Assembly: GCF_010730355.1 (NCBI RefSeq)
Contig: NZ_AP022576.1
Span: 1,178,001-1,242,000, forward strand
DNA length: 64,000 nucleotides
Direction: 5' to 3'
Source of the DNA: Mycobacterium florentinum
GTDB lineage: Bacteria; Actinomycetota; Actinomycetes; Mycobacteriales; Mycobacteriaceae
Part shown: piece by piece, positions 46,477 to 57,160 of the stretch
Position numbering within the stretch: the stretch's first letter is position 1
Layout of the letters: every line of letters starts with the position of its first letter
The notes under the pieces: generated by a model
Database searches by the model: none
The model's input: only the letters and a program-made list of their open reading frames with translations
Told to the model about the DNA's origin: nothing
Position numbers and translations under genes: made by a program

Positions 46477-47732
46477 TGCGCCGGCTCAAGCCCCGGCCGC
46501 TGGCCCGCGCGGCGCTGGAATTGGCCAACGCCGCCAACGGATTACGACCGCTGGCCCGCAAGGGCTATACCACCGTGCTGGTGTTCTGGTTCGGCTGGCC
46601 GACGTCGGAAGTGCCCGGCCTGTATTTCGCCGGCTCGTTGCTGGACGTAGTGCGGCGCGGCCGCCGCGGTGACTTCGCCGGGCGGCGGGGCAAGGCGGCG
46701 CTGGCCCTGACGGCGGCCTCCTGGGCGATCCTCGCGGTGATTCGCCATCGCAACGTCACCACTCCCGGCCCGGTGCTGGAGGCGGGGCTACGCGAACAGC
46801 TGGGACCCGATTACGCCGAGGCGGTGGCCGCGCTGCCGCAGAACAAGCCGGAGCGCAGAGGGCGGCTCAGCCTGCCGCTGGGCATCACGGTGGCGCGGCG
46901 GCACTATGTCGAGAAGACCAACGTCGTGTCCTACGGTCCGCATCGCGCCAACCGCGCCGACATCTGGCGCCGCCGCGACCTGCCCCGCGACGCCAAGGCG
47001 CCGGTGCTGGTGCAGATCCCCGGCGGCGCCTGGGTGATCGGGATGCGCCGCCCACAGGCCTATCCGCTGATGAGCCATCTGGCGGCGCGGGGCTGGGTGT
47101 GCGTGTCGGTCGGCTATCGGGTTTCCCCGAAGCACACCTGGCCCGACCACATCGTCGACGTCAAGAAGGCGCTGGCGTGGGTGAAGGAGAACATCGCGGC
47201 CTACGGTGGCGACCCGAATTTCGTTGCGATCACCGGCGGCTCGGCGGGCGGGCACCTGTCGGCGCTGGCCGCGCTGACACCCAATGACCCCGAATTCCAG
47301 CCGGGTTTCGAAGACGCCGACACGTCGGTGACCGCCGCGGTGCCGGTGTACGGGCGCTACGACTGGTTCTCGACCGCGGGCGAAGGCCGTCGCGAGTTCG
47401 TCGAGCTGCTCGAAAAGTTCGTCGTAAAGCGCAAACTCGAGACGCACCGCGAGGTCTACCTCGACGCGTCACCGATCCGGCAGCTGCGCGCCGATGCGCC
47501 GCCGTTCTTCATACTGCACGGCCACGACGACTCACTGATTCCCGTCGGTGAGGCGCGCGAGTTCGTCGAGGAGTTGCGAGCGGTATCGAAGTCCCCCGTC
47601 GCCTACGCCGAATTGCCTTACGCACAGCACGCTTTCGACATCTTCGGATCCCCGCGGGCCCACAAATCGGCCGAGGCCGTCGCGCGCTTTTTGTCCTGGG
47701 TGTACGCGACGACCTACCTGAACCGCGACTAG
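46476..47732 (+). CDS. lipO: Alpha/beta hydrolase, esterase LipO
   Basis: A 418-residue hormone-sensitive-lipase-like hydrolase. The nucleophile motif is [10 protein letters not shown], the acid is likely Asp in HGHDDSLIP and the histidine is in YAQHAFD. The oxyanion motif reads IPGGAWVIG, with Pro where most relatives have His. The N-terminal 100 residues contain a hydrophobic stretch near 60-80 that could anchor it. It ends overlapping the convergent WS/DGAT gene by four bases. Predicted to hydrolyse acyl esters in the envelope or cytosol. Confidence 0.87.
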   Translation: MRRLKPRPLARAALELANAANGLRPLARKGYTTVLVFWFGWPTSEVPGLYFAGSLLDVVRRGRRGDFAGRRGKAALALTAASWAILAVIRHRNVTTPGPVLEAGLREQLGPDYAEAVAALPQNKPERRGRLSLPLGITVARRHYVEKTNVVSYGPHRANRADIWRRRDLPRDAKAPVLVQIPGGAWVIGMRRPQAYPLMSHLAARGWVCVSVGYRVSPKHTWPDHIVDVKKALAWVKENIAAYGGDPNFVAITGGSAGGHLSALAALTPNDPEFQPGFEDADTSVTAAVPVYGRYDWFSTAGEGRREFVELLEKFVVKRKLETHREVYLDASPIRQLRADAPPFFILHGHDDSLIPVGEAREFVEELRAVSKSPVAYAELPYAQHAFDIFGSPRAHKSAEAVARFLSWVYATTYLNRD

Positions 47733-49117
47733 CCCGCCGGCGCGGCCTTCTCCAGCTCGGTCAGCGCCGGTTCGATCGCGTCGGCCATTTCGTCGATGTC
47801 ACTGGCGACCTCGGGTGTCGTCACGAATCCGAAGTCCAGCGAGTCCTGATAGGAGAAGCAGGTGATGTTCAGCGCGACGTCCATCACCGGCGGTCCCAGG
47901 GGCGCCAGCATGTCCAGCTTCGCGCCCGCCATGTACAGCGGCATCGGCGGTCCCGGCACGTTCGACACCACCAAGTTGATCGGCGCCAGGTTCCTCGACA
48001 GCCCGCTGGCCGTGTAGGCCCGCGCGGCCAACTGCAGCAGCCCGGGCGGCGTGGTCTCGGTGAGCCCCATGATCTGATGCGCGGACAATGCCTGGGCCAT
48101 CACCTTGGCGCTCGTGGTGCTTTCGTGGATGGCGCGCAGCCGCTCCGCCGGGTCGTCGATGTCGGTGGCCAGCGACGCCGTCATCGAGCTGATCTTGTTG
48201 CCGACGTCGTCCTTGGTCTCGTCGGTGCGGGTGGACACCGGGATCTGCGCGATCAGCGGCTTGGCCGGAAGCTCGTCGCGCTTCAGTAGGTATTCGCGGG
48301 CGGCGCCGGCCACCAGTGCCAGCACGACGTCGTTGAGCTTGACGCCGTAGGCGTCCTTGACGGCCTTGGCCCGGGCCAGCTCGACGCGAGCGCCGCTGAT
48401 CCGCCGGTGCGGAGAAACCGCGGCGTTGAACCGTGTCTTGGGCGCTTCGAAGTAGCGCGGCGGGCGACTGGTCAGACCCAGCGCGGCGATCTGCTGGCGC
48501 ACCGTCTGCTCCACCAACCGGGCAATCCGGAACGGCGTCTTGACGCCGACGTTGATCAGTGCGCCCACCGCGCGCCGCTCGATCCCCGGAATCTCGAGTC
48601 CCACCAGCGACCCCACCGTCTCCTGTTGCGGCGGACGGGGTTCCGGCGTGATGTCCAACAGGATTTCACCCAGCCCGGCGCCCGACACCCCGTCGACGAT
48701 CGCGTGATGCATCTTGGTCAGGGTGGCTGTCCGGCCGCCCTCGACGCCCTCGATCACCCACAACTCCCACAGCGGCCGGGAACGGTCCAGCTTGTAGGAC
48801 ATCAACCTGCCGACCAGCTCTTCGAGCTCGCGCCGGCCACCGGGCCCGGGGACGCCGATGCGGCGCAGGTGGTAGTCGATGTCGAGGTCCTCGTCTTCGA
48901 CGAACCAGGGCCGGTCCAGGCCGAGCGGCGCCCCGGTGACGCGCCACCGCAACTGCGGCAGTTCCGGCAATCGCTCGATCAGAATTTCCCGCAGTCGGGC
49001 AAAGCTGTAGTCGGGCGCATCGCTGGGATCGCAGATCGCCAGCGCGCCCACATGCATGTGCCAGCCCGAAGTCTCCGCCGACCAAAACGCCGCATCAACA
49101 CTGGAAAGCCGCTTCAT
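47729..49117 (-). CDS. Wax ester synthase/diacylglycerol acyltransferase (Rv1425-like)
   Basis: A 462-residue WS/DGAT enzyme. The catalytic motif is HHAIVDG at residues 137-143. The second family motif region, [19 protein letters not shown], is near the C-terminus. It makes triacylglycerol or wax esters from acyl-CoA. The start at ATG 49117 ([12 protein letters not shown]) is supported by the usual family N-terminus. The longer upstream frame is not. It converges on lipO, and with the acyltransferase and FadD12 forms a neutral-lipid neighbourhood. The 118 bases between it and whiA hold a low-complexity Pro-rich reading only. Confidence 0.92.
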   Translation of the reverse strand: MKRLSSVDAAFWSAETSGWHMHVGALAICDPSDAPDYSFARLREILIERLPELPQLRWRVTGAPLGLDRPWFVEDEDLDIDYHLRRIGVPGPGGRRELEELVGRLMSYKLDRSRPLWELWVIEGVEGGRTATLTKMHHAIVDGVSGAGLGEILLDITPEPRPPQQETVGSLVGLEIPGIERRAVGALINVGVKTPFRIARLVEQTVRQQIAALGLTSRPPRYFEAPKTRFNAAVSPHRRISGARVELARAKAVKDAYGVKLNDVVLALVAGAAREYLLKRDELPAKPLIAQIPVSTRTDETKDDVGNKISSMTASLATDIDDPAERLRAIHESTTSAKVMAQALSAHQIMGLTETTPPGLLQLAARAYTASGLSRNLAPINLVVSNVPGPPMPLYMAGAKLDMLAPLGPPVMDVALNITCFSYQDSLDFGFVTTPEVASDIDEMADAIEPALTELEKAAPAG

Positions 49118-49235
49118 GCGATGACCGTAGTCCTCGCCAGCAAACCAAGTCGAGCAATCGCCAACAAACCCACCACGCGCCCCCGTTTCCCCCTCGCCGT
49201 CCCCCGCAAGCGGGAGGTGCCCCCAGTCGCAGCAG

Positions 49236-50219
49236 TTAAGCATCCTCCAACAGGTCCGGCGTCACCGCCGACTCGGTGTCAGGGATGCCTTCGACCTTCG
49301 CCTTGCGGTCGGCCATCGACAGCAAACGCCGAATACGTCCCGCCACAGCATCTTTCGTCATCGGAGGGTCGGCAAGTCGGCCCAGCTCCTCCAGCGAAGC
49401 CTGCCGGTGCTCGACGCGCAGCTTGCCGGCCGAGGCCAGATGGTCGGGGACGGTGTCGCCGAGGATCTCCAGCGCCCGCTCCACCCGGGCCGCCGCGGCC
49501 ACCGCGGCCCGTGCCGAGCGGCGCAGGTTGGCGTCGTCGAAATTGGCCAGCCGGTTGGCCGTCGCCCGCACCTCGCGGCGCATCCGGCGTTCCTCCCAGA
49601 CCAGCCGGGTGTCCTGGGCGCCCATCCGGGTCAGCAACGCGCCGATCGCTTCGCCGTCGCGCACCACCACGCGATCGGCACCGCGCACCTCGCGGGCCTT
49701 GGCGCTGACCCCGAGCCGTCGCGCCGCGCCCACCAGTGCCAGCGCCGCCTCGGGGCCGGGGCAGCTGACCTCCAGCGCCGACGAACGCCCGGGCTCGGTC
49801 AGCGACCCGTGCGCCAGAAAGGCACCCCGCCACGCGGCTTCGGCGTCCCCGACGCTGCCGCCGACCACCTGGGCCGGCAGACCGCGCACCGGGCGCCCCC
49901 GCATGTCGAGCAGCCCGGTCTGGCGGGCCAGCGCCTCGCCGTCGTTGGCCACCCGCAGCACGTAGCGGGTGCTCTTGCGAATCCCGCTGGCCGACAACAC
50001 ATGCACGACGGCGTTGTAGCCGTACAGGTCGAAGATGTCCTTGCGCAGCCGGCGCGCGATGTTGCCCAGGTCGACCTCCGCCTCGACGACCACGCGACCG
50101 CCCACGATGTGCAACCCGCCGGCGAAGCGCAGCAGCGAGGTGACCTCGGCTCGTCGCGCGCTGACCGATTTCACTACCAAGCGGCTCAGCTCGTCCTTGA
50201 CTTCGGTCGTCATCGCCAC
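49236..50219 (-). CDS. whiA: Sporulation/cell division regulator WhiA
   Basis: A 327-residue DNA-binding protein with an N-terminal LAGLIDADG-like (homing-endonuclease-derived) domain and a C-terminal helix-turn-helix ([20 protein letters not shown] near 285-305). It acts with WhiB in actinobacterial division control. Length and start (GTG 50219, MAMTTEV) match M. tuberculosis. Its start overlaps the yvcK stop. This rapZ-yvcK-whiA order is widespread in Gram-positive bacteria. Confidence 0.96.
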   Translation of the reverse strand: MAMTTEVKDELSRLVVKSVSARRAEVTSLLRFAGGLHIVGGRVVVEAEVDLGNIARRLRKDIFDLYGYNAVVHVLSASGIRKSTRYVLRVANDGEALARQTGLLDMRGRPVRGLPAQVVGGSVGDAEAAWRGAFLAHGSLTEPGRSSALEVSCPGPEAALALVGAARRLGVSAKAREVRGADRVVVRDGEAIGALLTRMGAQDTRLVWEERRMRREVRATANRLANFDDANLRRSARAAVAAAARVERALEILGDTVPDHLASAGKLRVEHRQASLEELGRLADPPMTKDAVAGRIRRLLSMADRKAKVEGIPDTESAVTPDLLEDA

Positions 50220-51286
50220 GCGTCGTCACCCCTTGGTCCGCTGCCAGCCGGTCCGTTCACGCCCGTCGTTGAGCTTTCACCGTCAACCCGAATCTCTGCG
50301 GTGGCCTTCGCCGAAGGCGCTGCCGGACCCGTGCGGCCCGTTCGGACCCCGTCCAGGGCCGCCGCAAGCTTGCCCGGATCATGTAAAGGTGTACCAGGTC
50401 GGGACACGTCGGCGAAGTGGACCTCGGCCTTTAGCAGGGTCGCGGTGCGGCGCAGTTGCTCGCGCTCGCGCTCACTCGGCACCCGATCGGCGTCGATGAT
50501 GATGTCGTTGACGGTGAACCCGGGTGCGTGCTGGGCCAATACGTGCAGATGTCGCTCCACCGAGAACCCGGCCGTCTCCCCCGGTTCGGCCACCAGGTTG
50601 AGCACCAGGGCGCGCCGCGCCGAGGTGGTCCGCAGCGCGGCGACCAGCTCCGGGACCAGCACGTGCGGGATCACGCTGGTGAACCAGGAGCCGGGCCCCA
50701 GCACCACCAGGTCGGCGGCCATGATCGCGTCGACGGCCTGCCGGGTCGCCGGCGGATCCGGCGGCAGCAGCCGGACCCGGCGCACCTTTCCCGGTGTGGT
50801 CGCGATGGCGACCTGGCCGCGAATCAGCCGGAACATCCGCGGGTCGGCCTCCAGACCGGACACGTCGGCCTCGATCTGCAGCGCGATCGGGCACATCGGC
50901 AGCACCCGGCCCTTGACGCCGAGGATGCGCCCCAGCTCGTCGAGGGCGGCGACCGGATCGGCCAGCACCTCGGACAGGCCGGCCAGCAGCAGGTTGCCGA
51001 TCGGATGCCCGGCCAGGGCCCCGTTGCCGCCGAATCGATGCTGCAGGATGGTCGCCCACAGTCGCCCGTAAGGGCTGTCAGATGCCAACGCCGCCAACGC
51101 CATTCGCAGATCCCCTGGCGGGACCACGTCCAATTCGCTGCGCAGCCGGCCCGACGATCCACCGTCGTCGGCGACGGTCACCACGGCGGTGACGTAGGGC
51201 GTCAGCCGGCGCGCCGCCGACAGCGTCGCATACAAGCCGTGCCCACCGCCCAGCGCGACGATGCCCTCGCTCTGTGGTGGACTCAT
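50210..51286 (-). CDS. cuvA: YvcK/CuvA gluconeogenesis and cell-shape factor
   Basis: A 358-residue UPF0052/CofD-like protein. The glycine-rich start is [20 protein letters not shown], then [14 protein letters not shown] and [18 protein letters not shown]. In mycobacteria this protein (CuvA) is needed for cell shape and growth on certain carbon sources and may bind UDP-sugars. The C-terminal 35 residues are low-complexity. It overlaps rapZ by four bases and whiA by ten. Confidence 0.93.
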   Translation of the reverse strand: MSPPQSEGIVALGGGHGLYATLSAARRLTPYVTAVVTVADDGGSSGRLRSELDVVPPGDLRMALAALASDSPYGRLWATILQHRFGGNGALAGHPIGNLLLAGLSEVLADPVAALDELGRILGVKGRVLPMCPIALQIEADVSGLEADPRMFRLIRGQVAIATTPGKVRRVRLLPPDPPATRQAVDAIMAADLVVLGPGSWFTSVIPHVLVPELVAALRTTSARRALVLNLVAEPGETAGFSVERHLHVLAQHAPGFTVNDIIIDADRVPSEREREQLRRTATLLKAEVHFADVSRPGTPLHDPGKLAAALDGVRTGRTGPAAPSAKATAEIRVDGESSTTGVNGPAGSGPRGDDAWR

Positions 51287-52215
51287 TCGCGGCCCAGATC
51301 CCGGTGCAGCACCCGCACCGACAGTTGTTCATCGGCCCGCAACAACTGCATCAATGCCTCCGCGATCGCGACGCTGCGGTGTTTACCGCCGGTGCAGCCG
51401 ATCGCGACCGTCATGTAGCGCTTGCCCTCCCGGCGATAGCCGTCGACAACCAGAGATAGCAGTCGATGGTAAGCGTCGAGGAACTCCGCCGCCCCCGGTT
51501 GGCCCAACACATAGTCGCGCACGGCGGGGTGCTGGCCGGTGTGCGGCCGCAATTCGTCGACCCAGTGCGGGTTCGGCAGAAATCGCACATCCATCACCAT
51601 GTCGGCGTCCATCGGCAGCCCGTACTTGAAGCCGAACGACTCGACCGTGACGCTCGTCGACAAACTCGCGGCACCGCCGAAGGAGCGCTCGATGCTTTCC
51701 CGCAGGCCCCGCACCGACAGCGTGGAGGTGTCGATGATCAGATCCGCGGTCGCGCGCACCGGTGCCAGCATCCGGCGCTCGGCCGCGATGCCCTCGGCCA
51801 GCGTCTGCTGGCCCTGCAGCGGGTGGCTGCGGCGGTTGTTTTCGTAGCGCCGCACCAGCATGTCGTCGGACGCTTCCATGAACACCACGCGCGGGTTGAT
51901 GTTGCGGGTGGCCAGTTCGTTGCGGACCTCGTCGAGGTCGCCGGTGAATCCGCGCGACCGCACGTCCATCACGACGGCGAGCTGGGTGATCCGCGATCCG
52001 GCCGCCAGCCCGAAATCGACCATCCGGGTGATCAGCTGGGGTGGCAGGTTGTCGGCGACATACCAGCCGAGGTCCTCGAGCACCTTGGCCGCGGTACCCC
52101 GCCCCGCCCCGGACAGTCCGGTGACCAGAACGACGTCGATCCCGGCGGCGTCACCCGGGTGGCCGTCGCCCCGCTCCGCCTGCGCGGACCACTGCTCGCT
52201 GTCGTGACTCGTCAT
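51283..52215 (-). CDS. rapZ: RNase adapter RapZ family nucleotide-binding protein
   Basis: A 310-residue P-loop protein. The nucleotide motif is [14 protein letters not shown] near residues 31-44, with Arg instead of Lys as in actinobacterial members. The second domain has the family motifs [21 protein letters not shown] and [15 protein letters not shown]. In Escherichia coli RapZ controls glucosamine-6-phosphate synthase via a small RNA; in actinobacteria the role is less clear. It overlaps uvrC and yvcK by four bases each. Confidence 0.95.
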   Translation of the reverse strand: MTSHDSEQWSAQAERGDGHPGDAAGIDVVLVTGLSGAGRGTAAKVLEDLGWYVADNLPPQLITRMVDFGLAAGSRITQLAVVMDVRSRGFTGDLDEVRNELATRNINPRVVFMEASDDMLVRRYENNRRSHPLQGQQTLAEGIAAERRMLAPVRATADLIIDTSTLSVRGLRESIERSFGGAASLSTSVTVESFGFKYGLPMDADMVMDVRFLPNPHWVDELRPHTGQHPAVRDYVLGQPGAAEFLDAYHRLLSLVVDGYRREGKRYMTVAIGCTGGKHRSVAIAEALMQLLRADEQLSVRVLHRDLGRE

Positions 52216-54164
52216 GCCGAGGCTCCGGGTGGTTCCGGTGGCTCGGGTCGTAGCGCCTCGAGAACGGCCGTGGCCGTTGCCACGCCGATACCCGGAACGG
52301 CGGTGATCTGGTCGACGGTGGCCTCCTTGAGGCGGGCTATCGATCCGAAGTGAGTGACCAGCGCCTTGCGGCGATGTTCTCCCAATCCTGGCACCGAATC
52401 CAGCGCTGAGGCGGTCATTCGCTTGGATCGCTTGCTGCGATGGTAAGTGATCGCGAACCGGTGCGCCTCGTCACGCACCCGCTGCAGCAAATAAAGTCCC
52501 TCGCTGTTGCGGGGCATGATGATCGGATCCGGCTCCGACGGCACCCACACCTCTTCCAGCCGCTTGGCCAGCCCGATCACCGCGACATCGGTGATGCCGA
52601 GCTCCTCGAGAACGGCGCTGGCCGCATTGACTTGCGGCGCCCCGCCGTCGACGACATACAGATTGGGCGGATAGGCGAACCTGCGTGATTTGCCTTCCGG
52701 GGAAAGTATATTCGGGTCGCTCTGATCGCTGAGGTGGCGCAAGAAGCGGCGCCGAGTCACCTCGGCGATGGACGCGACGTCGTCGGAGCGGCCCTGCCCG
52801 GCGGCTTCCCGGATGCCGAAGTGCCGGTAGTCCGACTTGCGGGGCAGACCGTCCTCGAATACCACCAGCGAGCCCACGACATCGGTGCCCTGCACGTGGC
52901 TGATGTCGACACACTCGATCCTCAGCGGCGCATCGGCCAACCCCAGTGCATCCTGAATGTTCTGCAGCGCAGCCGATCTGGCGTTGAAGTCACCGGCCCG
53001 CTTCAGCTTGTGTTGCTGCAGAGCCTCTTTCGCGTTGCGCTGCACGGTTTCAGCCAGCGCACGCTTGTCGCCGCGGCGCGGCACCCGCAGCGCCACCCGC
53101 GATCCGCGCAGCCCGGACAGCCAGCTGGTCAACTCGTCGGCATTGGACGGCAGGCACGGCACCAGCACCTCACGCGGAACCGGGTTGGTCGATTCGTCGG
53201 CGGCGCCGCCCAACTCCGCCTGATCGCCGTAGAACTGCGTCAAGAACTGCTCGACCAACTGCTCCTCACCGGAATCGCCTGCCTCTGCGGACTTTTCGAC
53301 GATCCAGCCGCGCTGGCCGCGAACCCGGCCACCGCGCACGTGAAAAACCTGCACCGCGGCCTCGAGGTCGTCGTCGGCGAACGCCACCACGTCGGCGTCG
53401 GTGCCGTCGCCGAGCACCACGGCCTGCTTCTCCATCGCCCGCTTGAGTGCACCGAGGTCGTCGCGCAGCCGGGCAGCCCGTTCGAAATCGAGGTGATCCG
53501 ACGCGGCGTGCATCTGCTGTTCCAGCTCGCGGGCGAACCGGTCGGTGCGGCCGGACAGGAAGTCGCAAAAGTCGTCGACGGTTTGGCGATGTTGCTCGGC
53601 GCTGACCCTGCCGATGCACGGCGCCGAGCATTTGTCGATGTAGCCGAGCAGACACGGGCGGTCGATCTGCTTGTGCCGCTTGAACACTCCGCCGGAACAG
53701 GTTCGCGCGGGAAACACCCGGGTGAGCAGATCCAGGGTCTCCCGGATCGCCCACGCGTGCGAGTACGGGCCGAAGTAGCGCACCCCCTTGCGCCGTGGGC
53801 CGCGGTAGACCATCAGCCGGGGAAACTCCTCGTTGAGGGTGACGGCCAGCACCGGGTAAGACTTGTCGTCGCGGTAACGCACATTGAAACGTGGATCGAA
53901 TTCCTTGATCCAGTTGTATTCCAGCTGCAGCGCCTCGACTTCGGTGTTGACCACCGTCCACTCGACCTTGGCCGCGGTGGTCACCATCTGCCGCGTGCGC
54001 GGGTGCAGATTCGCGACGTCGGCGAAATATGACGTGAGCCGGCTGCGCAGGCTCTTGGCCTTACCGACGTAGATCACCCGCCCGTGCGCGTCCCGGAATC
54101 GGTAGACGCCCGGCTCGACCGGAATGGATCCGGGAGCGGGTCGATACGTGGCGGGATCTGGCAC
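52212..54164 (-). CDS. uvrC: Excinuclease ABC subunit C
   Basis: A 650-residue nucleotide excision repair nuclease. The N-terminal GIY-YIG domain ([20 protein letters not shown], residues 18-38) makes the 3' cut. A UVR domain near 205-240 binds UvrB. The C-terminal RNase H-like domain makes the 5' cut ([20 protein letters not shown]). Tandem helix-hairpin-helix motifs lie at the end ([28 protein letters not shown]). First gene of the uvrC-rapZ-yvcK-whiA run. Confidence 0.97.
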   Translation of the reverse strand: MPDPATYRPAPGSIPVEPGVYRFRDAHGRVIYVGKAKSLRSRLTSYFADVANLHPRTRQMVTTAAKVEWTVVNTEVEALQLEYNWIKEFDPRFNVRYRDDKSYPVLAVTLNEEFPRLMVYRGPRRKGVRYFGPYSHAWAIRETLDLLTRVFPARTCSGGVFKRHKQIDRPCLLGYIDKCSAPCIGRVSAEQHRQTVDDFCDFLSGRTDRFARELEQQMHAASDHLDFERAARLRDDLGALKRAMEKQAVVLGDGTDADVVAFADDDLEAAVQVFHVRGGRVRGQRGWIVEKSAEAGDSGEEQLVEQFLTQFYGDQAELGGAADESTNPVPREVLVPCLPSNADELTSWLSGLRGSRVALRVPRRGDKRALAETVQRNAKEALQQHKLKRAGDFNARSAALQNIQDALGLADAPLRIECVDISHVQGTDVVGSLVVFEDGLPRKSDYRHFGIREAAGQGRSDDVASIAEVTRRRFLRHLSDQSDPNILSPEGKSRRFAYPPNLYVVDGGAPQVNAASAVLEELGITDVAVIGLAKRLEEVWVPSEPDPIIMPRNSEGLYLLQRVRDEAHRFAITYHRSKRSKRMTASALDSVPGLGEHRRKALVTHFGSIARLKEATVDQITAVPGIGVATATAVLEALRPEPPEPPGASA

Positions 54165-54339
54165 GTATCCAGGCTAGTAGCCGCTAAACGGGCGGCGGCG
54201 GATCGGGATCGCGTGGCGGAAATCGACCGCTTTTCGCCCGCCGTAAACAAACCGGACGGTTTGGCGGGCCCCGGTTCGGGCTAAGCACCGGGTTAGCTGT
54301 GACGCTACAGTGGGTGGCAATAGCTGGAGGGAGCTACAC

Positions 54340-54678
54340 ATGAGCAAACGACCGTTGGCCGGGCTGGCCGTGGGGGTTGGGTGTCTGGCACTGTCGCTGA
54401 CCGCGGGGTCCGGGATCGCATCCGCCATCCCCGACATCGGCCCGATGGTGAACACCACCTGCACGTATGACCAGGCGATGCGGGCCGTGCACGCGGAAAA
54501 CCCGATGGCCGCGCAGTACCTCGACCAATCGCCGCCGAACCAGCAATTCCTGCAGCAGTTCATGGCTTCGACGCCGGACCAGCGGGTGAACCTGCTCAAG
54601 GCGATCCAGAACAACCCGGGAGCCGACCAGGCGTTCCCGATCTTCCGGCAGATGATGATCAGCTGCAAGAACTACTGA
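54340..54678 (+). CDS. Hemophore-related secreted protein (Rv0203-like)
   Basis: A 112-residue exported protein with a signal peptide ending at ASA near residue 27. The mature part, beginning IPDIGPMVNTTCTYDQAM, holds two cysteines near the two ends that could pair (NTTCTY and MISCKNY). The helical middle (RAVHAENPMAAQYLDQSPP) resembles small mycobacterial hemophore Rv0203-type proteins, so heme binding is possible but not shown. GGAGGG precedes ATG 54340 and TACAGT, a -10-like hexamer, lies about 35 bases upstream. In M. tuberculosis this place is taken by Rv1419, a lectin-like protein, as I recall. It is convergent with lprH, 7 bases apart. Confidence 0.78.
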   Translation: MSKRPLAGLAVGVGCLALSLTAGSGIASAIPDIGPMVNTTCTYDQAMRAVHAENPMAAQYLDQSPPNQQFLQQFMASTPDQRVNLLKAIQNNPGADQAFPIFRQMMISCKNY

Positions 54679-54685
54679 GCAAACT

Positions 54686-55369
54686 TCAGGCCGGTCGGCT
54701 GTCCAGCTGCGCTCGGCGTTTCGCCGCCCAATCGGCCATCGGAAATCCGGGTTTGACGTCGCACGCCGAGAGCATCAGCGCGATGCGCGGGACCACGACC
54801 AGTCCGTAGTCGCAGGTCCAATCCGGGCGGGTCATGGTCCACACCAGGACACCGCTGGACGGGGTGCCGAAGGATTTGAGCCGCATCGGCCGGAAATCGC
54901 CGAGGGACGAATGGCCGATCGCGTCGCCGTGGCATTTCGCAACGGCGCCAAAGCCCTTCCACACCACGTCGTGGGCGTTCAGCTTCTTGTCGTACACATC
55001 GGCCGATTCCGCATACAGCGCCTGGCTGCTGAATTTGTATTCCGATTCGGCATGGTCGGCCGAGCGGGCCGGCGGCAGCGGCGAACCCTTGAACAGCATC
55101 GCCGCGGCGCACTCGGTGGGCTGCACGCTGGTGAAGTAGGTAGCACCCACCGGAACCGCCGACGCCACCCCGAACGGGGTGCTGTCGCCATCCTGCAGCA
55201 GCAAGTCGCGCGCCGGGATCCGTCCGGGCGACGGGTTGGCGGATGTCGAACCGCCGGGTGGGGACTGCTCGGGAGCGCGAATCGCACGGCCGCTGACCGA
55301 CGTGGTGCATGCGCAGGTTGTCAACGCGATCAGGAACGCCGCGACAGCCCCGCGCATTTGCCGTGCCAT
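54686..55369 (-). CDS. lprH: Lipoprotein LprH
   Basis: A 227-residue lipoprotein, a match to Rv1418 in length and position. The signal peptide MARQMRGAVAAFLIALTTCA is followed by CTTS, with the acylated cysteine at TTC or CAC. The mature domain has Cys residues in PTECAAAM, AKCHGDAI, WTCDYG and SACDVKPG that may form disulfides. It is predicted to sit on the outer face of the plasma membrane; the function is unknown. The truncated PH-domain remnant ends 37 bases upstream, where the intact gene would normally stand. Confidence 0.88.
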   Translation of the reverse strand: MARQMRGAVAAFLIALTTCACTTSVSGRAIRAPEQSPPGGSTSANPSPGRIPARDLLLQDGDSTPFGVASAVPVGATYFTSVQPTECAAAMLFKGSPLPPARSADHAESEYKFSSQALYAESADVYDKKLNAHDVVWKGFGAVAKCHGDAIGHSSLGDFRPMRLKSFGTPSSGVLVWTMTRPDWTCDYGLVVVPRIALMLSACDVKPGFPMADWAAKRRAQLDSRPA

Positions 55370-55403
55370 CGGGCGATCGTACGGCAGATGTCGTCGCTCT
55401 CGG

Positions 55404-55628
55404 TGTTCAGCGCGCGCGCAGGTCAGGCCGATAGCGGGCCAGCGCCGACCGCACGGAGTCCATCGCATCGACGGCCCGGCCCTTGTCGACGGCCTGGATC
55501 GCCATCACCGGGATGTACTCGTCGTCCGGCAGGTCGATGTGCGCCCAGCGGCTGCCGACCGGGAACGACACGCCGACCAGATCTGACCAGATAATTAGTC
55601 TGTCCCCCAACAGATTTCGCACCGACAG
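55404..55628 (-). repeat. Direct repeat, copy 1 (225 bp), left edge of the accessory segment
   Basis: This block aligns without gaps to 60016-60240, same orientation, with 24 mismatches counted by eye (about 89% identity). Similarity stops abruptly on both sides. Mismatches become denser toward the upstream junction. It marks the left boundary of the LysR-P450-IS segment. Confidence 0.9.
55407..55628 (-). pseudogene. Truncated 3' copy of the PH-domain membrane protein gene
   Basis: This remnant encodes only the last 73 or so residues of the protein made in full at 60019-60489 (LSVRNLLGDRL onward, ending RYRPDLRAR). The frame stays open, with seven amino-acid changes by eye. The N-terminal membrane helices are missing. 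Upstream, an unrelated reading (MSQSYSQPSSGD) continues to 55769 and collides with the LysR start, so I do not regard it as a real gene. It lies in the native spot next to lprH. Confidence 0.85.
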
Positions 55629-55756
55629 TCGATACGCCCATCCTGGCGGGGCCAGGTGGGTCTCGCGAGGCGATGTGCCATTGAACGCAGGTGGAAGGAA
55701 TACGCGCAATCGGCGGTTACACCTGTGGAGCAGGTCACCGGAGGAGGGCTGCGAGT

Positions 55757-56716
55757 ATGACTGAGACAAATCCGGACGAGTCGGGCGATGTTGTCGGTGC
55801 CGCTGGTGCCGTACGCCGCGCCGACCTCAACCTCCTTCCAGCATTGGCTGCGCTGCTCCATGAGCGCCACGTGACGCGCGCTGCCGAAACTATCGGGATC
55901 GGGCAGCCTGCGATGAGTTCGGCGCTGAGGCGCCTGCGAAGGTTGTTCAAAGATCCCCTGTTGGTGCGGAACGGCCAGATACTCGAGCTCACGCCCTTGG
56001 GTCGCGCCTTGGTCGATCCCGTGCACGATGTACTCGCCGAGCTGGACCATTTGCTCAGAATCAGACCGACGTTCGATCCGGCGTCCGACCATCGATCCTT
56101 CACGATCGCCGCCAGCGACTATGTCACCCTGGTGCTGTTGCGGCCGCTGCTAGAGCAGCTCCACCGCGAAGCACCCAACGTCACCGTGAACGTGGTTCCG
56201 ATCAATTTGTCGACATCGATCGCCATCGAGCGTGCCCAGCTGGACTTGGCAATCATTCCGGATCAGTACATGACCTCGAAAGCGCCGTATATCCGGCGCC
56301 GGCAGTTGTTCACCGACAACTACGTGCCCGTTGTTGCCAAGCAGAATCTTGAGGCCGGCCGTACTTTGGAACGCGAAGCGATGCAAAGCCTGCCGTATGT
56401 CTGCTATTACGACCAATCTTGCGGCCCAGCGTTGGTTGACCAAGCGCTTGCTGAGATGGGAATCGAGCCGCGGATTGCGCTTGCCACAGCAAGTATCACG
56501 ATGGTTCCAGTGTTCGTCTCTGGCACACCCTATTTCGGGTTTGTACAACGACGACTACTCCGTCACTGCCACGTCCGCGACGACCTGCGCACGCTGCGCA
56601 CACCGGTCCGCATCCCCTCGATTGTCGAGCACATGTACTGGCACCCGGTGATGCACCGAGATCCCGCCCATCAGTGGCTGCGCGAACGAGCGACCACGTT
56701 GTCCGCCAACATCTAA
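55757..56716 (+). CDS. LysR-family transcriptional regulator
   Basis: A 319-residue LysR protein. The N-terminal winged helix (about residues 20-80) reads LNLLPALAALLHERHVTRAA, then GIGQPAMSSALRRLR. The effector domain follows from about 110. RNGQILELTPLGRAL and the length resemble the NodD/LeuO-like branch. It likely senses a small aromatic or fatty compound and controls the P450 gene downstream; the ligand is unknown. GGAGGAGG precedes ATG 55757. The codon use and lower GC set it apart from core genes. A perfect palindrome follows its stop by 4 bases. Confidence 0.92.
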   Translation: MTETNPDESGDVVGAAGAVRRADLNLLPALAALLHERHVTRAAETIGIGQPAMSSALRRLRRLFKDPLLVRNGQILELTPLGRALVDPVHDVLAELDHLLRIRPTFDPASDHRSFTIAASDYVTLVLLRPLLEQLHREAPNVTVNVVPINLSTSIAIERAQLDLAIIPDQYMTSKAPYIRRRQLFTDNYVPVVAKQNLEAGRTLEREAMQSLPYVCYYDQSCGPALVDQALAEMGIEPRIALATASITMVPVFVSGTPYFGFVQRRLLRHCHVRDDLRTLRTPVRIPSIVEHMYWHPVMHRDPAHQWLRERATTLSANI

Positions 56717-56720
56717 CGAC

Positions 56721-56745
56721 CGGTCATTGATCGGATCAATGACCG
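56721..56745. promoter_or_regulatory. Perfect 25-base palindrome, candidate operator
   Basis: Arms CGGTCATTGATC (56721-56732) and GATCAATGACCG (56734-56745) flank a single G. Inside is TTGATCGGATCAA, which fits the LysR box form T-N11-A. It could also be a hairpin, but no T-run follows, so a terminator is unlikely. It stands between the LysR gene and the P450 gene, 416 bases before the P450 start. The nearest weak ORF starts at 56826. Confidence 0.6.
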
Positions 56746-56825
56746 TCATCGTCGAATCCATCTGGCCGGGCGAGTCGAGTTCGGCCTAGCGTCGGTGGCG
56801 TAGAACGACGATAGAAAGCCACCCC

Positions 56826-57053
56826 ATGTACACGCCTACCTCCGCATTGCCCTCGACGGCGAGGCCACCGCGAGTGATCTTCATCTATCTGCCGGGCGGC
56901 CATCCTCGGGTCTTTGGTCGACTGCGCGTCTTCGTTGGCGCTGTCATTGAAACCTTCAGGAGCACAACCGAAAACAAGGTGCGGAAGCTCGCTCCCCCAT
57001 GGCTTTCGCAGGATATCGACGGTAACCGCCAAGGACCAGGTATGTCGGGTTGA
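56826..57053 (+). CDS. Possible small protein between LysR and P450 genes
   Basis: A 75-residue open frame (MYTPTSALPSTARPPRV and later FRSTTENKVRKLAPPWLSQD) with an AGAAAG sequence before the ATG. I recognise no family and coding quality is uncertain. The other open frames in 56717-57160 are no better. This 444-base interval otherwise holds the palindrome at 56721 and presumably the P450 promoter. It may be remnant or leader sequence. Confidence 0.25.
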   Translation: MYTPTSALPSTARPPRVIFIYLPGGHPRVFGRLRVFVGAVIETFRSTTENKVRKLAPPWLSQDIDGNRQGPGMSG

Positions 57054-57160
57054 CAACCCGGACGAGGGAATCGAGCGCGCCCAGCTTGTCCTAACGCGAA
57101 GAAGCCTGAAGCAGGCCAACAACACATGTCATCGTCCCGTGCCATCTGAGGAGATCCTGC

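Noticed and set aside
55407..55769. The 120-codon frame covering the PH-domain remnant taken as a working gene
   Set aside because: Only the last 73 codons match the real protein, the membrane helices are lost and the start region overlaps the LysR start on the other strand.
56736..57125. A 129-codon minus-strand frame between the LysR and P450 genes
   Set aside because: Arg/Pro-rich text with no ribosome site or family; overlaps the palindrome and likely promoter region.
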